64,000 nt of DNA, taken from contig CAVEUM010000009.1 of assembly GCA_963618735.1 (NCBI GenBank), positions 1 to 64,000 on the forward strand, given 5' to 3'. The notes beneath the pieces are model-generated. The model searched no databases. It saw nothing but the letters and a program-made list of their open reading frames with translations, and was not told the origin of the DNA. The DNA comes from CAKUFA01 sp963618735 (GTDB taxonomy: Bacteria > Bacillota > Clostridia > Christensenellales > Aristaeellaceae). A program made the translations under genes and the position numbers. Positions 31,844-40,886 of the stretch are shown here, piece after piece. Positions within the stretch are counted from its first letter, which is position 1; every line of letters starts with the position of its first letter.

Positions 31844-33631
31844 TTACAGTACGGCCTTGAACTGCTCCAGCGTGGCCTTGAACACTTCCATGGCCTTGCG
31901 GATAGGTTCAGGACTGCTCATGTCGATACCGGCCAGCTTCAGTGCCTCGATGGGCGGTACGCTGCAGCCTGCGGACAGGAACTTGCGGTAATCCTTCACG
32001 GCGCTTTCGCCCTCGGCAAGAATCTTCTCGCTCAGGGACACAGCGGCGCACAGGCCGGTGGCATACACATACACATAGAAGGCGCGATAGAAATGGGGAA
32101 TGCGCATCCACTCGTTGGCGATCACGTCATCCACCACGCAGGCGCTGCCGTAATAGGTCTTGTTCAGCTCCAGATAAGCGGTGCTCAGGCTCTCGCGGGT
32201 CAGAGGTTCGCCCTTAGCGGCCATCTCATGGCTGATCTTTTCGAACTCGGCAAACATGGTCTGGCGGAAGCAGGTGGTGCGGAACTGCTCCAGGAAGTGG
32301 TTCAGCAGGTAAGCCTGCGCCTTCTTCTCAGGGAGCTTCTTCAGCAGATAGCGCATCATGACCGCTTCATTGCAGGTGGAAGCAACCTCGGCCACAAACA
32401 GGCTGTAATCAGCCTTGGGGAAGGGCTGGTTCGTGTTGCTGAAATAGCTGTGCATGGAGTGGCCAAGCTCATGGGCAATGGTGAAAGCAGAGTCCAGATT
32501 GTCGTTGTGATTCAGCAGCACGTAGGGGTGCACGTCGCCCAGAGAACCATTGGAGTAAGCACCGCTGGTCTTGTTCTCATTGGGATAAACGTCGATCCAG
32601 CCGTTGTCGCGTGCTTCGCGCAGCTTTGCCAGATAATCTTCACCCATGGGTGCAAGGCCTTCCAGCACCAGGTCAAAAGCCTTCTCATAGGGCATATCCA
32701 TCTTGAAGTCCTTGACCATGGGGCAGTACAGGTCGTACATGTGCAACTCGTCCACACCCAGCACCTGCTTGCGGAGGCTGAGGTAGTCGTTCAGCACGGG
32801 AAGATACTCGTGAATGACCTGAATCAGGTTGTCGTACACCTCTTCAGGAATCTGCAGGGGCTCCATAGCGGCGGCACGGGCGGAAGAGAAATGACGGGCA
32901 TCCGCCATGAACTGATCCTTCTTCACGGAGGCGGAATAGGTGCCGGTGATCGTGTTGCCGAAGGCGCCGTAGGTACCCATCATGCCCTCAAAGCCCTGAC
33001 GGCGAACTTCACGGTCATCAGAATGAATGAACGTAGAGTAGGTGTTGTCATTCAGGGCTGCCTTGGTGCCATCGGGCATGGTAACATCGGGGAACTTCAT
33101 ATCCACATTGCTGAGCATGGTGTAGATATTGTCAGGTGCTCCGGCAATTTCGCCCATCATGGCCAGCAGACGTTCCTGATCCTTGCTCAGGGAGTGGGGC
33201 TTCTGCAGAATCAGGTTCTGCAGGAAGGTATCATAATCGGCCATGTCCGCTTCCTTAGAGAGGGCGGTCAGGGCTTCGTCACTCATCGCCAGCAGCTCGG
33301 GCTCCAGGAAGGCAGATGCCGTCTGGAACTGCACCAGCAGGGAAAAGGACTTCTGTGCCAGCGTCTGGGCGGTGGTGTCGCCGTTGTCGCTGTCCTTCAG
33401 CATGCTGGCGTAGCTGTAAATAGGCTCCAGCAGCTTGTAGGCTGCGAAATAGTCGCGGATGGCAGACTTGGGATCGTCCGCAACCTTGCCGTCATAGGCT
33501 GCAAAGGCGGCGATGACCTTTTCTGCATTGGCGCAGGCGGCTTCCCATGCGGAAATATCGGCGAAAATATCAGACAGACGCCACTTGTATTTTTCAGGAA
33601 TCTCAGAACGCTTACGAATCTTATCAGCCAT
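31844..33631 (-). CDS. pepF: Oligoendopeptidase F (M3 family)
   Basis: 595 residues, the normal length for PepF. The zinc motif is TIAHELGHSMHS (H387, E388, H391), and the third ligand lies in the following ADYSLFVAEVAS helix. The N-terminal helical lobe (KWRLSDIFADISAWEAA) and LYCPMVKDFKMDMPYEKA are also typical. It cleaves short peptides in the cytosol for amino-acid recycling. GAAGGA precedes the ATG. Confidence 0.95.
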   Translation of the reverse strand: MADKIRKRSEIPEKYKWRLSDIFADISAWEAACANAEKVIAAFAAYDGKVADDPKSAIRDYFAAYKLLEPIYSYASMLKDSDNGDTTAQTLAQKSFSLLVQFQTASAFLEPELLAMSDEALTALSKEADMADYDTFLQNLILQKPHSLSKDQERLLAMMGEIAGAPDNIYTMLSNVDMKFPDVTMPDGTKAALNDNTYSTFIHSDDREVRRQGFEGMMGTYGAFGNTITGTYSASVKKDQFMADARHFSSARAAAMEPLQIPEEVYDNLIQVIHEYLPVLNDYLSLRKQVLGVDELHMYDLYCPMVKDFKMDMPYEKAFDLVLEGLAPMGEDYLAKLREARDNGWIDVYPNENKTSGAYSNGSLGDVHPYVLLNHNDNLDSAFTIAHELGHSMHSYFSNTNQPFPKADYSLFVAEVASTCNEAVMMRYLLKKLPEKKAQAYLLNHFLEQFRTTCFRQTMFAEFEKISHEMAAKGEPLTRESLSTAYLELNKTYYGSACVVDDVIANEWMRIPHFYRAFYVYVYATGLCAAVSLSEKILAEGESAVKDYRKFLSAGCSVPPIEALKLAGIDMSSPEPIRKAMEVFKATLEQFKAVL

Positions 33632-33795
33632 GGATCAGATCCTTCTTTCTTCCGCTGCGGCGGATCAATACTCATGACCATTGTAGCCGAAACAAAGCGA
33701 AAAGGCAAGGGAAATTATAGAAGCAACCGTCAACATCGCTGCAGAGGGGACGGCGGGCAAAACGACAGATGCGGCAAAAGCAAAAATGGGATATG

Positions 33796-33828
33796 AAAAA
33801 AGCCCTCATACCTTGCGGTACAAGAGCT
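33796..33828 (-). terminator. Terminator of tRNA-Ser
   Basis: AGCTCTTGTACC pairs along its full 12 bp (with G-U pairs) with GGTATGAGGGCT around the loop GCAA, followed by TTTTT. Confidence 0.85.
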
Positions 33829-33835
33829 TTTCATG

Positions 33836-33923
33836 CGGAGAGTTAGGGATTCGAACCCTAGGAACGCTCATCACGTTCACACGATTTCCAGTCGTGCGCC
33901 TTCGACCACTCAACCAACTCTCC
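33836..33923 (-). tRNA. tRNA-Ser (anticodon GGA)
   Basis: An 88-nt class II tRNA: acceptor GGAGAGT with ACTCTCC, discriminator G, anticodon stem CACGA/TCGTG with loop CTGGAAA (anticodon GGA, reads TCC), a long variable arm, and T loop GTTCGAAT. No encoded CCA. Confidence 0.95.
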
Positions 33924-33955
33924 AAGTGATCATTGCCTCATCAGCAACGTCATTG

Positions 33956-33984
33956 ATTATAGCACGAAGAGCTGATTGTGTCAA
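33956..33984 (-). promoter_or_regulatory. tRNA-Ser promoter
   Basis: Minus strand TTGACA (33984-33979), 17 bp, TATAAT (33961-33956): a perfect consensus promoter. Confidence 0.85.
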
Positions 33985-34015
33985 GCACTTTTTGAAAAAA
34001 AGTGACTGATGTCTG

Positions 34016-34642
34016 TTAGAGATTCTTTTTCCAGTCCTGCGCCAGAATAGCGTAGAGCTCTACGTCCGCGTACTTTCCTTTATTCATGACACGTTCGCGG
34101 AGTGTTCCTTCGTGGGTCATACCGCACTTCACCATCACACGGCCGCTGGCAGGGTTAGAAGTTTCATGCATGGCTTCCACCCGATGCAGGCAAAGCGTCT
34201 GAAAGCTCAGCGCAAGCACTGCCTGCAGGGCTTCAGGCATGAGTCCCTGACCCCAAAGCCAGTGGGCGAGGCTGTAGCCGACTTCTGCAGACTGATTTTC
34301 AGGGCTGTACCACATGAAGCCGATGGTGCCGACCAGGTGTCCCGTCTCCTTGAGAATGATGCCGTAGCTGGAGGGCTCACCGGAACGATACTGCTTGTGG
34401 ATAAAGCGAAGGTAGGCTTTGGAGTCTGCGATGGTTCGGTGCGGATCCCACAGCACATGGCGCGCGACCTCTGGATCCCTGGAGTAGGCAAACACGTCCG
34501 CTGCATCGCTCATACGCATGGGGCGCAGAATCAAGCGGGGAGTTGTCAGCACCGGCAAATGTGAGAAGACCTCACAGGGGTCAGCGGAATACTGGGGGAT
34601 GCTGTCGAGCATCTTGCGGAAAAAACCGCGCTGTTCACTCAT
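34016..34642 (-). CDS. GNAT acetyltransferase, RimJ/RimL type
   Basis: 208 residues from the ATG at 34642; the ATG at 34669 is an alternative, and neither has a strong ribosome binding site. RimJ/RimL-like pattern: TTPRLILRPMRMSDAADVFAY, GTIGFMWYSPENQSAEVGYSL, the acetyl-CoA loop WLWGQGLMPEALQAVL, and RVMVKCGMTHEGTLRE near the end. It acetylates an amino group with acetyl-CoA. Ribosomal-protein, antibiotic or small-amine targets cannot be told apart. Confidence 0.82.
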   Translation of the reverse strand: MSEQRGFFRKMLDSIPQYSADPCEVFSHLPVLTTPRLILRPMRMSDAADVFAYSRDPEVARHVLWDPHRTIADSKAYLRFIHKQYRSGEPSSYGIILKETGHLVGTIGFMWYSPENQSAEVGYSLAHWLWGQGLMPEALQAVLALSFQTLCLHRVEAMHETSNPASGRVMVKCGMTHEGTLRERVMNKGKYADVELYAILAQDWKKNL

Positions 34643-34743
34643 AACGAATGCTGCACATGACGATTGCATCGGGGATGGGAAATCGTTGTGCGCACCTTTC
34701 CGAAATTTTTTAATCCATGGGAACAAAACAGCAGTCTGTTTCG

Positions 34744-35301
34744 TCAAATGAGTGAAAGACCAAGCTTCTGTGCGGCCATCAAAATGCCGATGACAGTTTT
34801 TCCATCGTGGAATTCACCGCACATGACCTTTTGAAGCGCTTCCGTCAGAGGCATTCTTTCAGCGGTGATGAACTCATCCTCATCGGGATGTGTCTGACCG
34901 GCGTGGAGACCTGTAGCCATGTAGAGATGGATGTGCTCATTGCAGAAACCGGGGGTGGTGTCCAATACGAGGAGCTTTTCCCAGTGGTCTGCGTGCATGC
35001 CGGTCTCTTCTTCCAATTCACGCTGGGCGCAGAGGAAAGGATCCTCATCTGCCGTGTCCAGCTTGCCGGCGGGAATTTCCAGGGTAACACGGTCGATGGC
35101 TACACGGTGCTGGCGAACCAGAATGATTTTCTGCTCATCGTCCAGCGCGAGCACAGCGGAGGCACCGCGATGGAGCACAATCTCGCGGGGAGCCTGACCG
35201 CCATCGGGCAAGGTGACCTGCCATTTTTCAACATGGATTACTTTGCCGGGGTAAATCACTTCACGGGAAATGACATTTTCCCGCAATTCGGAATCGTTCA
35301 T
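34744..35301 (-). CDS. NUDIX hydrolase, ADP-ribose pyrophosphatase type
   Basis: 185 residues from the ATG at 35301 (GTGAGG upstream). The NUDIX box is present with the usual ADP-ribose-type spacing: GKLDTADEDP then CAQRELEEETG. The flanking VRQHRVAIDRVTLEIPAGKL and FCNEHIHLYMATGL fit YqkG/NudF enzymes, which split ADP-ribose to AMP and ribose 5-phosphate. Cytosolic housekeeping role. Confidence 0.9.
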   Translation of the reverse strand: MNDSELRENVISREVIYPGKVIHVEKWQVTLPDGGQAPREIVLHRGASAVLALDDEQKIILVRQHRVAIDRVTLEIPAGKLDTADEDPFLCAQRELEEETGMHADHWEKLLVLDTTPGFCNEHIHLYMATGLHAGQTHPDEDEFITAERMPLTEALQKVMCGEFHDGKTVIGILMAAQKLGLSLI

Positions 35302-35424
35302 ATCATTGCGCCTCACTTTATGATGTAGGGGAACTGCTCTCCTCATCATTCGACGATGAACGGCAGAATCCTGCATGGGATGCGAAAAGATGGTATGACG
35401 CGGCCAACCAAACGGGGGATTGAA

Positions 35425-35453
35425 TTGACAATGACGGTGGATGGCGCTACAAT
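35425..35453 (+). promoter_or_regulatory. Promoter of the large surface-protein gene
   Basis: TTGACA (35425-35430), 17-bp spacer, TACAAT (35448-35453), followed by AAGGAGG at 35484-35490. Confidence 0.8.
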
Positions 35454-35498
35454 AAAGAGGATGTCATCGTCATATACGCTGCAAGGAGGAATGCAACG

Positions 35499-38400
35499 AT
35501 GAAATATTTTGCTCAATGGGGGAAAAGGATGCTGTCCCTGGTGCTGGGGGTCATGCTGATGGTGTGCAGCTTCGCTGTGCCTGCAATGGCTCAGGGAGAC
35601 TGGACGGCACTGATGATTACCCTGAGCTGGACAGATGCAAACGGCAACGCGTATTCCGCGGCGGCTATGCCTGTGGAAGGATCTGATCAGGCCTTCTGGG
35701 CACAGCTGGATGCGTCTGCTTCCTTTGATTCGCTGACGCTTTATGTGTCACACCCCTATCATGCGGACTATGTCTTTAACCCTGCCAATGGTTCGCAGAT
35801 TTATGCCATGGATACGGGCTCGGCCATGGATATGTCCAAAGCTGTGACCATTATGGCTTATGAATCGGATGGCGTGACCTATGCAGATGCATACACGCTG
35901 TATGTGTCAACCCAGGCAGTTCCTGCGGCAGAACCGACTGAAGTACCGACTGAGGTCCCTACTGAGGTACCTACCGAAGAACCGACCGAAGTACCGACTG
36001 AGGTTCCTACCGAAGTGCCTACGGATACGCCTGTTCCTGTGCCGGAAACGGCAGACGTTCAGGTGATTTATCAGGCTGAAGACGGCACCATGCTGGGCAG
36101 CACGGTAGAAACACTGGCAACAGGCACCACGACCACCCTTTGGGCTCCTGATTATGACGGCTATACCGCCAGCGTCAGCCAGCAGGATGTGACCGTGGAT
36201 GGGATGGGCAATCCCAGCATGAATCCTGTTATTTTCACCTACATGGTAAATGAGACTCCTGTGCCTGCTCCCACGGAAGTTGAAGTGATCGTGGTATACG
36301 TAACTTCTGACGGCGGCAATCTGGGCAGCACCAGCGTGATGGCACCGACGGGTCAGACAACGGTGATTTCTGCAGGCAGCTTTGACGGCTACACGCCTGA
36401 TGCTTACGAGAAGTATGTCACCGTGGACGCGAACGGCAACCCTGACCAGAATCCCGTGATGTTTACCTATACGGTGAACGAAACGCCTGTGCCCGCACCT
36501 GAAACGGTGACGGTGGAAGTTCAGTACGTGACGAATGACGGCACGCTGCTTGGCACCAGTCAGGTTTCCTGCCTGGCAGGCGAGAGCATCCCTGTAGAGG
36601 CTCCTGCCTACGATGGCTATACCGTCGATACTGCAACGCAAACCCTGACGGTGTCCGGGGATGGCGTGGCTGATCCTTCTGTGATTGTGTTCACCTACAC
36701 GGCAGTTCAGCAGCCCACCGAGGAACCTGCCGCGGAGGTTCGCGTCAGCATCCGCTATGTGGATGAAAACGACGGCCGCGAGGTCGCAACCAGCCAGACC
36801 AGTGATGTGCTGTCGGAGGGCCCGAACAACATCACGGCCGCCCCTGCAGACCTGGAAGCCAACTACAGCATTGTCAGCGAACCGAATGCCACAGTGGATG
36901 TGGCAGACGGCGCGGCAGATCCTGCAGAGGTGGTGTTCTACTACCGTGCGGCAGCGGTTGTAACGGATGAACCTGTAACGCCTGTGAGCGCATCGATCAA
37001 TGTGTTCTATCAGGATCGTGACGGCAAGGACATTGCGGATCCCGTGGTGGAAACCCTGGAAGGCGGCACAACCTCTGTGGTGGCACCTCGTGCGGATCAT
37101 GTGCCGTCTGGCTACGTTGCCTATCAGGCAGATCCTGTCACGGTAACGGTTTCTGCGGATGGCGTTGCGGATCGTGACAGCATTACCTTCGTCTACGAGC
37201 AGGAAGTTGTTGAGACGCCTATCCCTGTGGGCGAAACCATCAACCGCTTTGGTGAAATAAATTCCAAGCAGGTGAAGTTCCGCTCAGAACCGTCCACCGC
37301 CAGCAACAAGACCATTCTGGCGACCCTGAGCAAGGGCACGAAGGTCTGGATGGTGAAGGAACAGGTTACGGATGCAGGCGAAACCTGGACGCAGGTCATT
37401 TATAACGGCACTTCCGGCTACGTCAAGAGTGAGTTCCTGACGGTGATGACAGAAGCGGAAAGCGAGCAGTACGAGGCAGAGGAATGCGAGACGCCTGTGC
37501 CCCGCGACCCCGTGGCTGAGCCTACTGCAGAACCTACCGAAGAACCTACTGCAGAACCTACGGCAGAACCTACCGCAGAGCCGACGGAAGCCATCAAGCG
37601 TGAAATTACGGCACTTTTCCAATTGGAAGATGGCACGCTGCTGAAATCCTTTGTCACCACCTACAACGAGACTGACTCGTTTGTCACGTTCAATAAGTGG
37701 AACTTTGAAGGATACACGACTGACCAGGATCAGATCGTTGTGGCCATCGTGAACGGCGTGGCTGAGCAGTCCACCGTCGTATTTACCTACACGCCTGTTC
37801 CCGATGAAGTGAGCGTTACGGTTCAGTATGTGGATCAGAACGGCACTCTGCTGGGCGAAATTCGCAGCGCCTGCACCACAGGTGCATCCACCACGGTCTA
37901 TGCTGCTAATTTTGAAGGCTATACGGCGGATGCCAATGCGAAGACGGTTACCGTGGATGCCAATGGCAAACCCGATCAGAATCCCGTTGTCTTCACGTAT
38001 ACCAGCAACACACCTGCGGTCACGGAAACGCCTGCCCCCTACACGGGCTATGCGGTGACCACTTCCACCGTAGCACTCCGCACGGAAATCAGCTCGGCAG
38101 ACGCGACCATCATCACGACCCTGCCGGAGAACACGCTGATCAACATCTCGGCACAGTCCATTGACAGCGCGTCCAGCTCTGTATGGAGCCGCGGCACCAC
38201 GCTGGACAATCAGCAGGGCTACGTGCCGGACAGTGCACTGCGCCATGTTACCGCACAGGAAGCTAAGTATTACATCGATCAGTGGAACGATGCCCATGCC
38301 ACCGCTACCCCTGCCACGGCAACCTCTGAACCGCCGCAGACTGTCGGTTATGCCTACACGGTCGGCGATGGCGTGTATTTCCGCACACAGGCAACCACCC

Positions 38401-39914
38401 AGAGCCAGATCATTACGGTGCTGAATCAGAACATTCCGCTGCTGGTGATGGGTCAGGTGTATGACCAGAAAAATGTGGCTTGGCACATTGTCAACTACAA
38501 TGGTACCTACGGCTACATCCGCGCTGACATGCTCCGCATGATGACCGCGCAGGAAATTCTCGACTATGAGGCGAACATAAAGACAGGTACGGCAACCCCC
38601 GCACCCAGCGCTACACCTCAGCCGTATAATGAGCAGTCCATGTCCAGCTATGGCTATGTGACGGCTACCTCCGTGAATTTCCGCAAGAGCGCGTCCACCA
38701 GCTCCACCAAGGTTGGCACACTGAAGCAGTACGCTATGTGCCTGATCCTTGGCACGGAGGAAGTCAACGGCCAGACCTGGTATCATATTTCCTATAACAA
38801 TACCACGGGCTACGTGATGGGAAATTACTTCAAGCAGATGACGATTGAAGAAGTGCAGTCCTTCCTGACGAGCGATGAGTACAAGAAGGGCATCTCCAAC
38901 AATTCGTCCGGCAATAGCTCTACCACCAATAACAGCTCCGGCACCAGCGGTACCGTTCCTTCTGCTGAGGATAGCACCGTGGAAGAGTGGAAGAGCAACA
39001 GCGCCATGAATGTCAGCTACGAGCCCTTCGATCCCTTTGCCACGGTAGCACCGCTGGCAACCACCGAGGCTCCGACAGCATCGCCCACCGTATCGCCTAC
39101 CGTCAGCGAGCTGCCTGAACCGGCAGAAACGACGGAAGAGCCTGTGGCGACCATCGAAATCAATGATCCCGATGACAGCAACTCCGGTTCCTCTATCGGC
39201 TGGATCATTGGCATCCTGGTTGCACTGGTTTGCATTGGCGGCGGCGTTTATGGCTACATCGTCTACAGCCAGAACAAGAAGCGTGCCGCACAGCAGCGCG
39301 CGGCGGCAAAGCGTGCAGCAGCACAGCGCAGCAATGCGCCTCAGGGACAGGCTCGTCCGGGCTACCAGCAGAATGGTCAGCAGCGCAATCCGAACGGCAC
39401 GGCACCTCAGGCACAGAATCCTTACGCACGAAATGGGCAGCGCACCAATAATGCTACGGCTTCTTCCTCGACCTATCGCCGTCCTGAAGTGAAGGCTGCG
39501 CCGGATGTAACGGGTATGCGCAGCAATACGGGTGACCGCACTGCCCAGCAGACGAGTCGGCAGGGCATGAACAACACGCAGGGCGTCCGCAGTCCTTACA
39601 GCCAGAATGGTGCAGCCAATACCACCGCCGGCCAGCAGTACTACAATGGCTATCGCTCTACGGAGACCATGAGCGGTGCATCCCAGCAGTATTCGTCCAA
39701 TTACCGTCAGCAGGGCAGCACCAACGGCGCGTCCCAGCAGTATACCGCCAACTATCGCCAGGAAAGCACCAGCGAACCTGAACGTCAGCAGTATACGGCA
39801 AGCTACCGCAACACGGACGAAACTTCCTCCGGCAATGGTTCTACCTACACGCCTCGTCGCCGCCGCACACAGGCCGCGAATGAAGAAATGAAGAACCAGA
39901 ACGACGAATTCTAA
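35499..39914 (+). CDS. Large envelope protein: MucBP-like and SH3b-like repeats, one TM helix, Gln/Asn-rich inner tail
   Basis: 1471 residues. Signal peptide 1-31 (A-M-A cleavage). A beta-rich N-terminal domain is followed by P-T-E-V repeats (about 143-184). Five MucBP-like repeats of about 65-75 residues (185-568) carry the pattern ...GTxLG...Y.GYT...NP..FTY. Then come an SH3b-like domain (about 578-660), a P-T-A-E linker, two more MucBP-like repeats (698-838) and three SH3b-like domains (about 848-1130). After a Ser/Thr/Pro-rich stalk, one membrane helix lies near 1232-1254. A basic, Gln/Asn/Tyr-rich tail of about 215 residues then faces the cytosol and contains S/R-QQY-x-NYRQ-type repeats. 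No sortase motif. Likely a wall- or glycan-binding structural or sensory protein. Confidence 0.8.
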   Translation: MKYFAQWGKRMLSLVLGVMLMVCSFAVPAMAQGDWTALMITLSWTDANGNAYSAAAMPVEGSDQAFWAQLDASASFDSLTLYVSHPYHADYVFNPANGSQIYAMDTGSAMDMSKAVTIMAYESDGVTYADAYTLYVSTQAVPAAEPTEVPTEVPTEVPTEEPTEVPTEVPTEVPTDTPVPVPETADVQVIYQAEDGTMLGSTVETLATGTTTTLWAPDYDGYTASVSQQDVTVDGMGNPSMNPVIFTYMVNETPVPAPTEVEVIVVYVTSDGGNLGSTSVMAPTGQTTVISAGSFDGYTPDAYEKYVTVDANGNPDQNPVMFTYTVNETPVPAPETVTVEVQYVTNDGTLLGTSQVSCLAGESIPVEAPAYDGYTVDTATQTLTVSGDGVADPSVIVFTYTAVQQPTEEPAAEVRVSIRYVDENDGREVATSQTSDVLSEGPNNITAAPADLEANYSIVSEPNATVDVADGAADPAEVVFYYRAAAVVTDEPVTPVSASINVFYQDRDGKDIADPVVETLEGGTTSVVAPRADHVPSGYVAYQADPVTVTVSADGVADRDSITFVYEQEVVETPIPVGETINRFGEINSKQVKFRSEPSTASNKTILATLSKGTKVWMVKEQVTDAGETWTQVIYNGTSGYVKSEFLTVMTEAESEQYEAEECETPVPRDPVAEPTAEPTEEPTAEPTAEPTAEPTEAIKREITALFQLEDGTLLKSFVTTYNETDSFVTFNKWNFEGYTTDQDQIVVAIVNGVAEQSTVVFTYTPVPDEVSVTVQYVDQNGTLLGEIRSACTTGASTTVYAANFEGYTADANAKTVTVDANGKPDQNPVVFTYTSNTPAVTETPAPYTGYAVTTSTVALRTEISSADATIITTLPENTLINISAQSIDSASSSVWSRGTTLDNQQGYVPDSALRHVTAQEAKYYIDQWNDAHATATPATATSEPPQTVGYAYTVGDGVYFRTQATTQSQIITVLNQNIPLLVMGQVYDQKNVAWHIVNYNGTYGYIRADMLRMMTAQEILDYEANIKTGTATPAPSATPQPYNEQSMSSYGYVTATSVNFRKSASTSSTKVGTLKQYAMCLILGTEEVNGQTWYHISYNNTTGYVMGNYFKQMTIEEVQSFLTSDEYKKGISNNSSGNSSTTNNSSGTSGTVPSAEDSTVEEWKSNSAMNVSYEPFDPFATVAPLATTEAPTASPTVSPTVSELPEPAETTEEPVATIEINDPDDSNSGSSIGWIIGILVALVCIGGGVYGYIVYSQNKKRAAQQRAAAKRAAAQRSNAPQGQARPGYQQNGQQRNPNGTAPQAQNPYARNGQRTNNATASSSTYRRPEVKAAPDVTGMRSNTGDRTAQQTSRQGMNNTQGVRSPYSQNGAANTTAGQQYYNGYRSTETMSGASQQYSSNYRQQGSTNGASQQYTANYRQESTSEPERQQYTASYRNTDETSSGNGSTYTPRRRRTQAANEEMKNQNDEF
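35925..36045 (+). repeat. Short tandem coding repeat (Pro-Thr-Glu-Val)
   Basis: Twelve-base units encoding P-T-E-V/E run about nine times. A similar P-T-A-E array is at about 37516-37590 in the same gene. Such arrays are prone to length change. Confidence 0.75.
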
Positions 39915-39928
39915 TCGGACAACGTAAG

Positions 39929-39960
39929 CAGTGGGAGAGTCTGAACGGGCTCTCCCACTG
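39929..39960 (+). terminator. Hairpin after the large surface-protein gene
   Basis: CAGTGGGAGAG pairs with CTCTCCCACTG over an 10-base loop. There is no T tract, so it may be an mRNA-stabilising 3' hairpin or a partial terminator before nadK. Confidence 0.5.
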
Positions 39961-39989
39961 TGGTATATTGAAAAAGGGGACGATAGGCG

Positions 39990-40817
39990 ATGCGATTCCT
40001 GATCATGCCCAATATCACCAATTCTCAGGCGGAAACATGTGCTGCACAAATGTGCCGGTTCATTTGCAAGGCGGGACACGAGGCGCGTCTTCACAGTGAA
40101 GAAGATGAAGCATGGCTGCAATCAACGGATGTGGTGATTGTTGTCGGCGGAGACGGCACAGTGCTTCGTGCGGCGCGAACCATTCGCCCGCTGGATATTC
40201 CTATCTGGGCGGTGAATTACGGCCATTTGGGCTACCTCACCGATTGTGAGCCCCATGCGGCAGAGGAAAAGCTCCAGCGCATTTTCAACGGGGATTTTCA
40301 GCTGGAAAAGCGGGTGATGCTGAAGGGTGCCTTGACATCGGGTACAGAGATCACGAACTTCTTTGCCTTGAACGATGCCGTCATCTACCGCAGTGCTTTC
40401 TGCCACACGCTGAAGATGCGTCTGCTTGTGGATGGAACGCCTATCGTTCGGGTTTCCGGCGACGGCATCTTGGTGAGCACCCCCACAGGCTCAACGGCCT
40501 ACAATCTTTCTGCAGGCGGCCCCATTCTGCTGCCTGAGGCTGTGCAGGCAGTTGTGACGCCCATTTGCCCCCATGCCGCCTTGTGCGCACCACTGGTGGT
40601 ATCCGGCAATGAAACCGTTACAGTGGAAGTGAGCATGGCAGAAAGCCGCAGCGTTAAGGATAAGCCTCAATTGGTCATTGATGGCATCTCCAGACTGCCG
40701 CTGGAAAACGGCGATCGAGTGGAATGCACCATCGCTTCTGAGCGTGTTCGCTTTGTTCGCACGGATGGACAGGGATTTTATGGCCGATTACAGGCCAAAT
40801 TAGCACAAGATTACTAA
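39990..40817 (+). CDS. nadK: NAD kinase
   Basis: 275 residues with the NAD kinase motifs GGDGT (53-57), NYGHLGYLTD, ALNDAVIYR and SGDGILVSTPTGSTAYNLSAGGPI. It phosphorylates NAD to NADP in the cytosol. It stands just before the nfnAB pair, which uses NADP, so the neighbourhood supports NADP(H) supply. Start at 39990 with a GGGGAC site. Confidence 0.95.
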   Translation: MRFLIMPNITNSQAETCAAQMCRFICKAGHEARLHSEEDEAWLQSTDVVIVVGGDGTVLRAARTIRPLDIPIWAVNYGHLGYLTDCEPHAAEEKLQRIFNGDFQLEKRVMLKGALTSGTEITNFFALNDAVIYRSAFCHTLKMRLLVDGTPIVRVSGDGILVSTPTGSTAYNLSAGGPILLPEAVQAVVTPICPHAALCAPLVVSGNETVTVEVSMAESRSVKDKPQLVIDGISRLPLENGDRVECTIASERVRFVRTDGQGFYGRLQAKLAQDY

Positions 40818-40824
40818 GCAGCAC

Positions 40825-40853
40825 TTTTCATGGGACTTTTCCTGTGCTATAAT
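40825..40853 (+). promoter_or_regulatory. Promoter of nfnAB
   Basis: TTTTCA (40825-40830), 17 bp, TATAAT (40848-40853), then AAGGAGG and a GTG start. Confidence 0.6.
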
Positions 40854-40886
40854 GAAAATAACATCTTTATTCAAGGAGGAACGTCT

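Noticed and set aside
33960..34015. Terminator after the GNAT gene
   Set aside because: CACTTTTT/AAAAAGTG can pair, but the T tract is part of the stem, so it is not a normal terminator.
35925..36045. CRISPR-like repeat array
   Set aside because: Repeats are 12-bp coding units without spacers, inside an open reading frame. No CRISPR array was seen in the window.
37284..40121. 945-codon minus-strand frame opposite the surface-protein gene
   Set aside because: It is an antisense shadow caused by codon bias of the repeat gene, with no start signal or domain.
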